From assembly GCF_022637395.1 (NCBI RefSeq), contig NZ_CP093339.1, positions 332,097 to 396,096 on the forward strand: a stretch of 64,000 nt of DNA, in the 5' to 3' direction. Below, one piece after another: positions 7,956 through 16,217 of this stretch. The translations under genes and the position numbers were made by a program. The notes beneath the pieces were generated by a model. The model was not told the DNA's origin. It saw only the letters and a program-made list of their open reading frames with translations, and made no database searches. Every line of letters begins with the position of its first letter. The stretch's first letter is position 1. The stretch is from Shinella sp. H4-D48 (lineage in GTDB: Bacteria > Pseudomonadota > Alphaproteobacteria > Rhizobiales > Rhizobiaceae).

Positions 7956-10900
7956 ATGGCCGCACGCCAGCGCATCATACCGATCCGCCGCGAATACAAT
8001 CGCTGGGTCGCCAACCAGACGCTGGAAGACTACGCTCTGCGTTTCACCGCAAAGAGTGCGCGCCGGTTCTCGTCCGACCGCATCTCCCAGACCGCCATCG
8101 GCGCGATTTCCTTCCTGGCGCTGGAGGCAATCGGCGGTGCGATCACAATGTCCTATGGCACCACCAACGCCATCGTGGCGATCCTCGTCGCCAGCCTGAT
8201 GATCCTCGTGGTCGGCCTGCCGATCAGCCGCTACGCCATCCGCCACGGCGTCGATATCGATCTTCTGACGCGCGGTGCAAGCTTCGGCTATATCGGCTCC
8301 ACCTTGACCTCGCTGATCTATGCGAGCTTCACCTTCATCCTGTTTGCCATCGAAGCGTCGATCATGTCCGGCGCGCTCGAGCTCGCGCTCGGCCTGCCGC
8401 TGTGGATCGGCTACATCATATCGTCCATCGTGGTGATACCGCTTGTCACCCACGGCGTGCAGCTCATATCGCGCTTCCAGCTGGTCACCCAGCCTTTCTG
8501 GATCGTGCTCAACGTCCTGCCCTTCGTGTTCATCGCCTTTGCGGACTGGCAGAAGGTGGGCGAATGGCTTGCCTATTCGGGCCTGCATCATCCCTCCGGA
8601 CCGCCTGGAACCTATGCGCCCTTCAACCTCGTGGAGTTCGGCGCGGCCTCGGCCGTGATATTCGCTCTGATGGCGCAGATCGGCGAGCAAGTCGATTTTC
8701 TGCGCTTCCTGCCGCCGGACGGGCAGCGCAAGCTGCATCACCGCATCGCCGTCTTCCTTGCCGGTTCCGGCTGGGTCATCGTTGGCGCGCCGAAGCTCAT
8801 CGCGGGCTCCTTCCTCGTCGTGCTGGCGCTGTCATCGGGCGTGCCTTCGACCCGGGCAGCAGATCCTGCACAGATGTACTACACGGCCTTCGGCTACATG
8901 CTACCGTGGGACATGGCGGCGCTCCTGCTGATGGTCGCCTTCGTGGTGGTGTCGCAGCTCAAGATCAACGTGATGAACGCCTATGCCGGGTCGCTCGCCT
9001 GGTCGAACTTCTTCTCGCGCCTCACCCACAGCCATCCCGGCCGCGTTGTCTGGCTGGTCTTCAACGTCGCGATCGCTCTGCTCCTGATGGAGCTCGGCAT
9101 CTACCGGCTGCTGGAGGAAACGCTCGGGGTGTTCTCCATCATTGCCATGGCGTGGCTTTGCACCATTTCGGCGGACCTCTTCCTCAACAAGCCGCTTGGA
9201 CTGTCGCCGCCCGGAATCGAGTTCAAGCGGGCGCATCTTTACGACATCAATCCTGTCGGCCTCGGCGCCATGACGCTGTCGGCGGTGATCGCGCTGACCG
9301 CCCATTTCGGCACGTTCGGCGAGATCGCGGCCTCGCTCGCGCCCTATATCGCCGCCATCGTCGCCTTCATTGCCTCGCCGCTTATCGCCTGGGCGACGGG
9401 TGGAAAATACTACCTCGCCCGCAAGCCGCGCCGAAGCTGGGCGCTTGAACAGTCCATTACCTGCTCGATCTGCGAACATCCCTTCGAGCCCGAGGACATG
9501 GCCTGGTGCCCGGCCTATGCAGCGCCGATCTGTTCGCTCTGCTGCTCGCTCGACAGCCGCTGCCACGACCTGTGCAAGCCGAAGGCACGGTTCAATGCTC
9601 AGATTGCGGGCGTTGCGAAAACCATCTTGCCCGAGACGGCGGTGCGCGCTCTCGGCACGAGGCTCGGCCGCTACGGCATCGCCGCCGTTCTTTCCATCGC
9701 GGGCATGGGCGTCATCCTTGCCATGATCGCCCATCAGGTCGGGACCCACTCCCCGGAAACAGCGGCCGTGGTGGAGCGCACCATTGCCGTCGTCTTCTTT
9801 GTCTTTGCAGTAGTCGCTGGCGTGGTCTGCTGGTTCTACGTGCTTGCCCATGACAGCCGGGTGGTGGCGGAGGAGGAGTCCTCCCGTCAGACCACGCTTC
9901 TTCTCAAGGAAATCGCGGCACACAAGAAGACGGACGCCGCCCTCCAGCAGGCGAAGGAAGCGGCCGAGTCGGCCAATCGCGCCAAGAGCCGCTATGTCGT
10001 GGGCCTGAGCCACGAGCTGCGCACGCCGCTCAATGCCGTGCTCGGCTATGCGCAGGTGCTGGAACGCGACGAAAGCATCCCGCCGCAGCGCCAGAACGCC
10101 ATCCGCGTCATCAAACGCAGTGCCGATCACCTTTCCGGCCTCATCGACGGCCTGCTCGATATCTCCAAGATCGAGGCCGGCAAGCTGCAGGTCTATTCCA
10201 ACGAGATCCATCTGCCCGATTTTCTCGACCAGATCGTCGAGATGTTCCGACCGCAGGCGCAGGCCAAGGGTGTGGCCTTCGAACACACGCGCCCGCCGAA
10301 CCTTCCGCGCTATGTGCGCACGGATGACAAGCGGCTGCGCCAGATCCTCGTCAACCTTGTTTCCAATGCGCTGAAGTTTACCGATCAGGGCGCAATCCGC
10401 CTCGATGTCGCCTATCGCAGCCAGGTCGCGACCTTCACCGTCAGCGACAGCGGCCAGGGCATTCAGGAAAAGGACCTGTCGCGCATCTTCGAGCCGTTCC
10501 AGCGCGGCGGCGCCGAGCACGGCCGCATGCCTGGCCTTGGTCTCGGCCTCACCATCACGCGCCTCCTAACCCAGACGCTCGGCGGGGAAATCTCCGTCAC
10601 GAGCGAATGGGGCAGGGGCACGGAATTCCGCGTCCGCCTGATGCTGTCGGCCATCGATCGCCCGGCGGCCCCGAAGGACGCCGTGCAGCGCATCAAGGGT
10701 TACAGGGGCCCGCGCCGCACCATTGTTGTCGTCGATGATAATACGGACCACCGCAACCTCATGGAGGAGGTCTTGCGCCCGCTCGATTTCACGGTGCTCA
10801 CCGCAAAGAGCGGCGAGGAATGCCTGTCGCTCGTCGAGGGGCTGAAGCCCGATATGTTCCTCGTTGATATCTCCATGCCCGGCATGAACGGCTGGGAGCT

Positions 10901-11330
10901 GGTCGAGCGCCTGCGCGCGCAGGCCCAGTCCGCTCCTGTCATCATGCTTTCCGCCAATATCGGTGATGGCTCGACGGCCCATTCAGGCCACAACGACATG
11001 CTGGCAAAACCCTTCAATCTGCGGGAGCTCACCGACAAGCTCGCCCTCCAGATGGGCCTCGACTGGATCTATCACGACGATGCGGCGGCGGACGATCGCT
11101 CGAAAACCAGCATCGTCATTCCGGAGGAAGACCATGTGCGCGAGCTGATCCGCCTTGGCGAGATCGGCTATATCAGAGGCATCGAGGCCAAGCTCGCCGA
11201 AATCGCCGGCGTGCCGGAACATCAGCCCTTTGCGGAAGCCGTACGCGCCTATGTTCAGGTTTTCGACCTCGCCGGCTATGATGCCTTCCTGAAAACCATG
11301 GATCGGAAAGACGCCGCTGCCCGTGACTGA
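7956..11330 (+). CDS. NCS1-type permease fused to hybrid sensor histidine kinase
   Basis: A 1124-residue membrane sensor. Residues 1-490 look like a whole nucleobase/allantoin-type permease (NCS1, about 12 hydrophobic helices; SFGYIGS and NAYAGSLAWSNFFSR are recognisable). Residues 500-540 hold a cysteine-rich segment (CSICEHPF, WCPAYAAPICSLCC, CHDLC). Two further helices sit near 570 and 610, followed by a coiled linker. HisKA carries the phospho-acceptor in SHELRTPLNAVLGY (His about 685), HATPase_c has NLVSNALKF (about 800), and a receiver with VVVDDN and FLVDISMPGMNG (Asp about 970) follows. An 80-residue tail has no family I recognise. The design resembles CbrA, where a different transporter is fused to a kinase. 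It is divergent from urtA, so urea or a purine-derived nitrogen compound is a reasonable but unproven signal. It overlaps the regulator gene by 8 bp. Confidence 0.9.
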   Translation: MAARQRIIPIRREYNRWVANQTLEDYALRFTAKSARRFSSDRISQTAIGAISFLALEAIGGAITMSYGTTNAIVAILVASLMILVVGLPISRYAIRHGVDIDLLTRGASFGYIGSTLTSLIYASFTFILFAIEASIMSGALELALGLPLWIGYIISSIVVIPLVTHGVQLISRFQLVTQPFWIVLNVLPFVFIAFADWQKVGEWLAYSGLHHPSGPPGTYAPFNLVEFGAASAVIFALMAQIGEQVDFLRFLPPDGQRKLHHRIAVFLAGSGWVIVGAPKLIAGSFLVVLALSSGVPSTRAADPAQMYYTAFGYMLPWDMAALLLMVAFVVVSQLKINVMNAYAGSLAWSNFFSRLTHSHPGRVVWLVFNVAIALLLMELGIYRLLEETLGVFSIIAMAWLCTISADLFLNKPLGLSPPGIEFKRAHLYDINPVGLGAMTLSAVIALTAHFGTFGEIAASLAPYIAAIVAFIASPLIAWATGGKYYLARKPRRSWALEQSITCSICEHPFEPEDMAWCPAYAAPICSLCCSLDSRCHDLCKPKARFNAQIAGVAKTILPETAVRALGTRLGRYGIAAVLSIAGMGVILAMIAHQVGTHSPETAAVVERTIAVVFFVFAVVAGVVCWFYVLAHDSRVVAEEESSRQTTLLLKEIAAHKKTDAALQQAKEAAESANRAKSRYVVGLSHELRTPLNAVLGYAQVLERDESIPPQRQNAIRVIKRSADHLSGLIDGLLDISKIEAGKLQVYSNEIHLPDFLDQIVEMFRPQAQAKGVAFEHTRPPNLPRYVRTDDKRLRQILVNLVSNALKFTDQGAIRLDVAYRSQVATFTVSDSGQGIQEKDLSRIFEPFQRGGAEHGRMPGLGLGLTITRLLTQTLGGEISVTSEWGRGTEFRVRLMLSAIDRPAAPKDAVQRIKGYRGPRRTIVVVDDNTDHRNLMEEVLRPLDFTVLTAKSGEECLSLVEGLKPDMFLVDISMPGMNGWELVERLRAQAQSAPVIMLSANIGDGSTAHSGHNDMLAKPFNLRELTDKLALQMGLDWIYHDDAAADDRSKTSIVIPEEDHVRELIRLGEIGYIRGIEAKLAEIAGVPEHQPFAEAVRAYVQVFDLAGYDAFLKTMDRKDAAARD

Positions 11331-12237
11331 GACAGCCATCCCCCGCGACATCGTCCTTCTCGTCGACGATTCCCCCGAGGCCCTGGGCTTCCTGACGGAG
11401 GCGCTGGAGCAATCCGGCTTCTCCGTGCTGATCGCTACATCCGGCGCGTCGGCACTCAACATCGTCAGCCGCATCACCCCCAACATCATCCTGCTCGACG
11501 CCGTGATGCCTGGCATGGATGGCTTCGAGACCTGCCTGAAGCTGAAGGCCGACCCCGCCATCAGCCCCGTTCCCGTCGTCTTCATGACCGGCCTGACGGA
11601 GACCGAGCATGTGGTGCGGGCGCTGGAATCGGGCGGCGTCGATTACCTGACCAAACCGATCAATATCGACGAGCTGCGGGCGCGCATCCGCGTGCATCTC
11701 ACCAATGCCCGCTCCGCCCAGAGCGCGCGCGTGGCGCTTGATGCCGCAGGGCGACACCTCCTGGCAGTCAGCAGCGAGGGCAAGATCCGCTGGTCGACAC
11801 CGCAGGCGACCCGGCTGGTCAATGCCGCGACGGGCAGCGACGAGGGGCTCGACGTCGTCTCGGACCATATCCGCAACTGGATGAAGATGCGCGGCACGAA
11901 CCGCGAAACCACTTTCGTCATCCGCCAGCCAGGGCAGGCAAGCCTGCAACTATCCTTCCTCGGCAGGATCGATGCGGATGAGTTCCTCTTCCGCCTGACG
12001 GCAGAAAGCCGTCTGTCCGACGATGAGATCCTGCGCCAGCACTTCTCGCTCACGCACCGCGAATCCGAGGTCCTGTTGTGGATCGCGAAGGGCAAGTCGA
12101 ACCGCGACATCGCCGAAATCCTGGGCCTCAGCGCCCGCACGGTCACCAAGCACCTGGAGCAGATTTACGTGAAGCTCGGCGTCGAAAACCGTGCTTCCGC
12201 CGCCGTGAAGGCCGCGAACGTTTTGCACGAAATTTAG
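11323..12237 (+). CDS. LuxR-type response regulator, partner of the permease-kinase
   Basis: DNA-binding response regulator of 304 residues, start GTG inside the end of the kinase gene. The receiver domain (residues 1-125) shows LLVDDS, IILLDAVMPGMDG with the phospho-acceptor Asp, and LTKPI with the conserved Lys. A middle segment (about 130-220) looks PAS-like. The C-terminal LuxR helix-turn-helix is clear (LTHRESEVLLWIAKGKSN, then AEILGLSARTVTKHLEQIY). The 8-bp overlap makes it the cognate partner of the kinase. Likely targets are the facing urt operon and the outer-membrane protein gene downstream; this is inferred from position only. Confidence 0.93.
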   Translation: MTETAIPRDIVLLVDDSPEALGFLTEALEQSGFSVLIATSGASALNIVSRITPNIILLDAVMPGMDGFETCLKLKADPAISPVPVVFMTGLTETEHVVRALESGGVDYLTKPINIDELRARIRVHLTNARSAQSARVALDAAGRHLLAVSSEGKIRWSTPQATRLVNAATGSDEGLDVVSDHIRNWMKMRGTNRETTFVIRQPGQASLQLSFLGRIDADEFLFRLTAESRLSDDEILRQHFSLTHRESEVLLWIAKGKSNRDIAEILGLSARTVTKHLEQIYVKLGVENRASAAVKAANVLHEI

Positions 12238-12385
12238 CATCGGTGCTGGTGACGCTCGGCGTTTGCAGAGACGCCGGGGGGAACCCGCTTGGCGGCGTCG
12301 GTCAAATCGGCTTAAACTTGCAAAAACCGGTGGTTGATGACAGTGCGGCGGCATCAGAACTCGCTGCGGCGAGGGAGACGACGCG

Positions 12386-13225
12386 ATGAAGAGATATGCG
12401 GCTTCCGCCATTCTGGTGCTGTGTGCCGCCGGCCTCGCTCATGCTGCCGACGGTGCCGTCGCCGTCGAGGCAGACCCGGCCGCAGGACTGCATTCCGACT
12501 GGGCCTTGCAGATCACGCCCTATATGTGGGCAACCGGTCTCGATGGCGATATCTCGCCTTTCCGCCGCGCTCCGACGCTTTCTGTCGAAAAGTCGTTCTC
12601 CGATGTGATTGACGACCTCAACTTCGGCGGCTTCGTCAATATCTGGGGGCGTTATGACCGCTTCGTGCTGTCGGGCGATGTCATGTATGTCAACACAACC
12701 GTCAGCAAGGCAACGGGTCCGCTGCCGGCGTTGCAGATCCCCGGGATTGCGGCGATCCCTGCTGGCGCGCGCATCGATGCCGATGTCGATACGCGTGAAT
12801 TCATGGCGACCCTGCAGGGCGGTTATCGTGTCATCGACACGCCGGAACTCTCGCTGGATGCCCTTGGGGGCGCGCGGTTCTGGTATATTTCCAACGATGT
12901 CTCGGTTACCGCGAGCTATCCCGGTCTGGGCCGGATTTCCGCCAGTCACGAGGAGAGCTTCGGCTGGGTGGATCCGGTCATCGGCGCCCGGCTGTTCGTA
13001 AACCTGACCGATAAGCTTTCCATACAGGGGCAGATCGATATCGGCGGTTTTGGCGTCGGGTCCGACCTGACCTGGTCGGCGCTGGCGACGGTAAACTATA
13101 CCTTCACCGACAACCTGTCCGTCTCGGCCGGATACAAGGTGCTGGATGTCGACTACGAGCATGACGGCCATGTCTTCGACACGCGCCTTTCCGGCCCGGT
13201 GCTCGGTCTGACATATCGGTTCTGA
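12386..13225 (+). CDS. Outer-membrane beta-barrel protein
   Basis: A 279-residue secreted protein. The signal peptide is MKRYAASAILVLCAAGLAHA with cleavage after AHA. The rest alternates polar and aromatic residues as in amphipathic strands (WALQITPYMWATGL, GGFVNIWGRYDRFVLSGDVMYVN, SVSAGYKVLDVDY), and the last residue is Phe in LGLTYRF, the C-terminal signature of outer-membrane barrels. It lies 148 bp after the response regulator; a 6-bp hairpin (CGGCGT/ACGCCG, 12257-12276) lies in that gap. It may be a porin-like entry channel or an uncharacterised barrel; the substrate is unknown. Confidence 0.8.
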   Translation: MKRYAASAILVLCAAGLAHAADGAVAVEADPAAGLHSDWALQITPYMWATGLDGDISPFRRAPTLSVEKSFSDVIDDLNFGGFVNIWGRYDRFVLSGDVMYVNTTVSKATGPLPALQIPGIAAIPAGARIDADVDTREFMATLQGGYRVIDTPELSLDALGGARFWYISNDVSVTASYPGLGRISASHEESFGWVDPVIGARLFVNLTDKLSIQGQIDIGGFGVGSDLTWSALATVNYTFTDNLSVSAGYKVLDVDYEHDGHVFDTRLSGPVLGLTYRF

Positions 13226-13238
13226 ACGCGTGAACGCC

Positions 13239-14204
13239 CTAGTCGTCCGCCCGGGCTTCGAAGGCCCTCGCTCGATATTCTCCCGGCGGTAGGCCGAAAT
13301 GGGACTTGAAGGCACGGGAGAACTGGGTCTGGTCGCTGAAGCCCCAGCTGTAGGCGATCTCGGCGGCAGTCTGCACATTGCCGGGATCCGCCAGCGCCTC
13401 GCTGCACGCAGAAAGCCGCTGGATGCGTATCCAGTTGCGGACCGTGTCACCCGTATCTCTGAAAAGCTCGTGCATGTAGCGGGTGGAGATGCCGCAGGCG
13501 CGGGCGATACGCTCTGGGTCGAGGCGGAAATCCTGGAGATGGGCGCGAACATAGGTCTCGACGCGGGCGAGATGGGCGCTGCGCACCGTCGAGTTGCCTG
13601 ATGTCAACACGCGGTCATCCGCCTTGATCGCAAGAACAAGCAGATCGACAAGCTGGCGGCCGACCGTCGTGCGCGCTTCCTGGGTCATGCCATCGAAGCG
13701 CGCGGGCAGGAGGTGCAGCATATCGGTAAACAGGCCGCCGGCACCATTGTTGGCCTCGAATTGCAGGGTACAGAAGCGGTCCGGCGCGCGCATGCGTCCG
13801 CCAAGCGCCTCCGCCTCGACCTCGAGCACCCACATGTCGGCCGCCTCCGAATGGCTGAACTGGTAGGGCTCGCTGCTGCGCTCCAAGAAGAAGCCGCCAG
13901 GCCGGCACGTCATCTCGCGGCCGCCTTGGGAAAAGAACACTTCCGCATTCGCAGGCACCGTCACGAGGAATTCCTCGTCCCTCGCGGCGCGGAAGTGATG
14001 CGGGAGGCGCAGATATTGCAGGGCATCGCAGGTCAGCCGCGAAATCGAGACGTCGCCAAACTGCCATGTCGTCAGGTCGCCTGAAAAACGGTCGGCCTCG
14101 CGAAAGCGCAGGTCGAGCGGGAAGTAGGCCGAGGCGATGGCCTCGTGCCAGTGGCGGCTGCGGTCCGGTGCGCGTGTCGCGCTTGTGGTAATGCTCGTCT
14201 TCAT
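13239..14204 (-). CDS. AraC-family transcriptional regulator, divergent from hyuBA
   Basis: DNA-binding regulator of 321 residues. The N-terminal 200 residues match the AraC_binding_2 (FeaR-like) sensor layout, with DVSISRLTCDALQYLRLP and FFSQGGREMTCRPGGFFLERS. The C-terminal AraC domain has both helix-turn-helix units (RIARACGISTRYMHELFRDT, then AAEIAYSWGFSDQTQFSRAF). I start at the ATG at 14204, preceded by GAGGGAAAG; the open frame extends upstream to 14306 without a ribosome site. It faces hyuB across 241 bp and is the obvious candidate controller of hyuBA. It converges with the barrel gene, 13 bp between stops. Confidence 0.92.
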   Translation of the reverse strand: MKTSITTSATRAPDRSRHWHEAIASAYFPLDLRFREADRFSGDLTTWQFGDVSISRLTCDALQYLRLPHHFRAARDEEFLVTVPANAEVFFSQGGREMTCRPGGFFLERSSEPYQFSHSEAADMWVLEVEAEALGGRMRAPDRFCTLQFEANNGAGGLFTDMLHLLPARFDGMTQEARTTVGRQLVDLLVLAIKADDRVLTSGNSTVRSAHLARVETYVRAHLQDFRLDPERIARACGISTRYMHELFRDTGDTVRNWIRIQRLSACSEALADPGNVQTAAEIAYSWGFSDQTQFSRAFKSHFGLPPGEYRARAFEARADD

Positions 14205-14243
14205 GCGGCTTTCCCTCTTCGTTAAAAGGTATGCACATGATGT

Positions 14244-14284
14244 CTGCCAGGCAACGAAAATGGCAGCTTGTGCGCTCGAGCGCA
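14244..14284. promoter_or_regulatory. Inverted repeats in the araC/hyuB divergent region
   Basis: The 241-bp region between the AraC gene and hyuB holds a perfect 14-bp palindrome (TGCGCTCGAGCGCA, 14271-14284) and, just before it, a CTGCCA/TGGCAG inverted repeat with 11 bp between arms (14244-14266). They lie close to the regulator's start codon and could be operator sites. AraC proteins more often bind direct repeats, so another binder is possible. No clear -35/-10 pair could be fixed by eye. Confidence 0.35.
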
Positions 14285-14445
14285 AACCGTTGTTCGCCTC
14301 CTGCAAAGACCGGACCGGAAATCTCTGCCTAGATTGAGCCCGGCTTCAACGGTGCGACAGACACCGGCGGCCCAGGGAACAGACATTTCAGCTACGCGAA
14401 CGGTTTCCAGGCCGTCGGTTCTCGCCCTCAACCAGCGTGAACACG

Positions 14446-16206
14446 ATGCTCCATACCCAGACTTCCAAGGTGGACCCGATCACCCTTTCGGTGGTGCGCG
14501 GCATGCTCGAGACGACACAGCGCGAAATGACGCTTGCGCTGGAGAAAACGGCCCGCTCGTCGGTCTTCAACCTGGCGCACGATTATTCGACGGCGCTGTT
14601 CAATGCCCGGCCGGAGATGATCCTCCAGGGGCAGGACATTCCGATCCATCTCGGCTCGCTCATTCCCGCCATGAAGGCGGTTGCGGCCTTCTTCGGCGAC
14701 GATATCCACGATGGCGACCTGATCCTGCACAACGATCCGGCCTTCGGCGGCAGCCACGCCATCGATACCTGCATGTACAAGCCGGTCTTCTACAAGGGTG
14801 AACTGGTCTACTGGACCGTCTGCAAGGGTCACCTTACCGATATCGGCGGGCCGGTGCCGGCGGGATACAACCCCAATGCCACGGAAATCTACGCAGAATG
14901 CCTGCGCATTCCGCCGGTGAAGATCTGGGATCGCGGCAAGCCGCGCCATGACGTGCTGAACATGATCCTGACCAACATGCGCGCCCGCCGCGATCAGGAA
15001 GGGGACTTCCGCGCCCTGATCGGCGCCTGCCAGGTGGGGGAACGCAACCTTCTCGCCATGCTCGAAAAATATGGCAAGGAGCAGGTCGATGCCTGCGTCG
15101 ATACCCTGCTCGACATGGCCGACAAGCATATGCGCGCGCTGATCGCCACGGTGCCGGACGGCACCTATGAGGGGGCCGCCATTCTGGAGGATGCCGGCCA
15201 CGGTTTCGGCGATTTCGAGATCAAGGCGACGGTGACGATCGATGGCGACGCTTGCCATATCGCCATCGATAGCCCGCCACAGATTCCGTATTTCATCAAT
15301 TCCTACGAGGGCAATTCCCATTCCGGCGTCTATCTGGGCCTGATGATGTTTGCGGCTCTGCCGCCGCCCTACAATGAAGGGCTTTATCGCTGCGTCAGCC
15401 TCGATTTCGGGCCGAAAGGCACGCTCTGCAATGCGCAGGAGCCCGCACCGCACATGAACTGCACGACGACGCCGATGGAAACGCTGACGGACGCCGTGCG
15501 TCTCGCCTTCGAGAAGGCGGTGCCGTCGCGCGTCTCGGCCTCATGGGGACATGCCAACGGCCTCAACATCGCCGGCCGCGATTCCCGCACCAACGAGGAG
15601 TTCGTGACGATGGTGCTGGCCACCATCATTTCCGGCGGCGGCGCGACACCCAAGCAGGATGGCTGGCACGCTGTCGGCCCGGAATGCTGCTTCGGCGCCT
15701 TGACCTCCGGCGACGTGGAACTGCTTGAATATTCCTATCCCATCGTCATCCATCGCTATTCGCTGATGACCGATTCCGGCGGCGCCGGTAAATTCCGCGG
15801 CGGCTCCGGCACGGCCTGGGAAGTCGAGCCCCTCAATGGCGATATGCTGTGCATCGGCTTCGGTGAAGGGCGGCGCATTCCGGCGATGGGTGCTGCGGGC
15901 GCGACATCCGCCATGGTCGATACCAAGGTCGGCCGGGTGGAGCTGCGCCGTGACGGCGCGGTGCAGGTCGAGCGCAAGAACATCATCGAGACCATCAAGC
16001 CCGGCCAGACGATCACCAATCTCAATCCGGGCGGCGGGGGCTTCGGCAACCCGTTCGAGCGGCCGGTAGAGAAGGTCGTTTCCGATGTGCGCAACGGCCT
16101 CGTTTCTCTCGAAGGCGCGCGGCTCGACTATGGCGTGGCCATCGTGAGCCTCGAGACTCTGGACGTCGACGCCGCCGAGACCGAACGGCTCAGAACCGCT
16201 GTTTAA
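14446..16206 (+). CDS. hyuB: Hydantoinase B/oxoprolinase family protein
   Basis: Subunit B of an ATP-dependent cyclic-amide or carboxylating enzyme of the N-methylhydantoinase/acetophenone carboxylase/5-oxoprolinase family, 586 residues. Family motifs visible are DPITLSVVRGMLETTQREM at the start, FNLAHDYSTALFNARPEM, and NDPAFGGSHAIDTCMYKPVF, near residue 100. RGGSGTAWEVEPL and NLNPGGGGFGNPFERP lie near the C-terminus, the latter a strong hallmark. I use the ATG at 14446; a GTG at 14437 is in frame, and neither has a good ribosome site. The stop codon is 11 bp before hyuA, so the two are one operon. The exact substrate (hydantoin, oxoproline, lactam or aromatic ketone) cannot be read from sequence. 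Confidence 0.92.
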   Translation: MLHTQTSKVDPITLSVVRGMLETTQREMTLALEKTARSSVFNLAHDYSTALFNARPEMILQGQDIPIHLGSLIPAMKAVAAFFGDDIHDGDLILHNDPAFGGSHAIDTCMYKPVFYKGELVYWTVCKGHLTDIGGPVPAGYNPNATEIYAECLRIPPVKIWDRGKPRHDVLNMILTNMRARRDQEGDFRALIGACQVGERNLLAMLEKYGKEQVDACVDTLLDMADKHMRALIATVPDGTYEGAAILEDAGHGFGDFEIKATVTIDGDACHIAIDSPPQIPYFINSYEGNSHSGVYLGLMMFAALPPPYNEGLYRCVSLDFGPKGTLCNAQEPAPHMNCTTTPMETLTDAVRLAFEKAVPSRVSASWGHANGLNIAGRDSRTNEEFVTMVLATIISGGGATPKQDGWHAVGPECCFGALTSGDVELLEYSYPIVIHRYSLMTDSGGAGKFRGGSGTAWEVEPLNGDMLCIGFGEGRRIPAMGAAGATSAMVDTKVGRVELRRDGAVQVERKNIIETIKPGQTITNLNPGGGGFGNPFERPVEKVVSDVRNGLVSLEGARLDYGVAIVSLETLDVDAAETERLRTAV

Positions 16207-16217
16207 GGAACACAGAC

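Noticed and set aside
8901..10520. Open frame of 539 codons on the minus strand
   Set aside because: It lies opposite the permease/kinase fusion, whose HisKA and HATPase motifs fix the coding strand.
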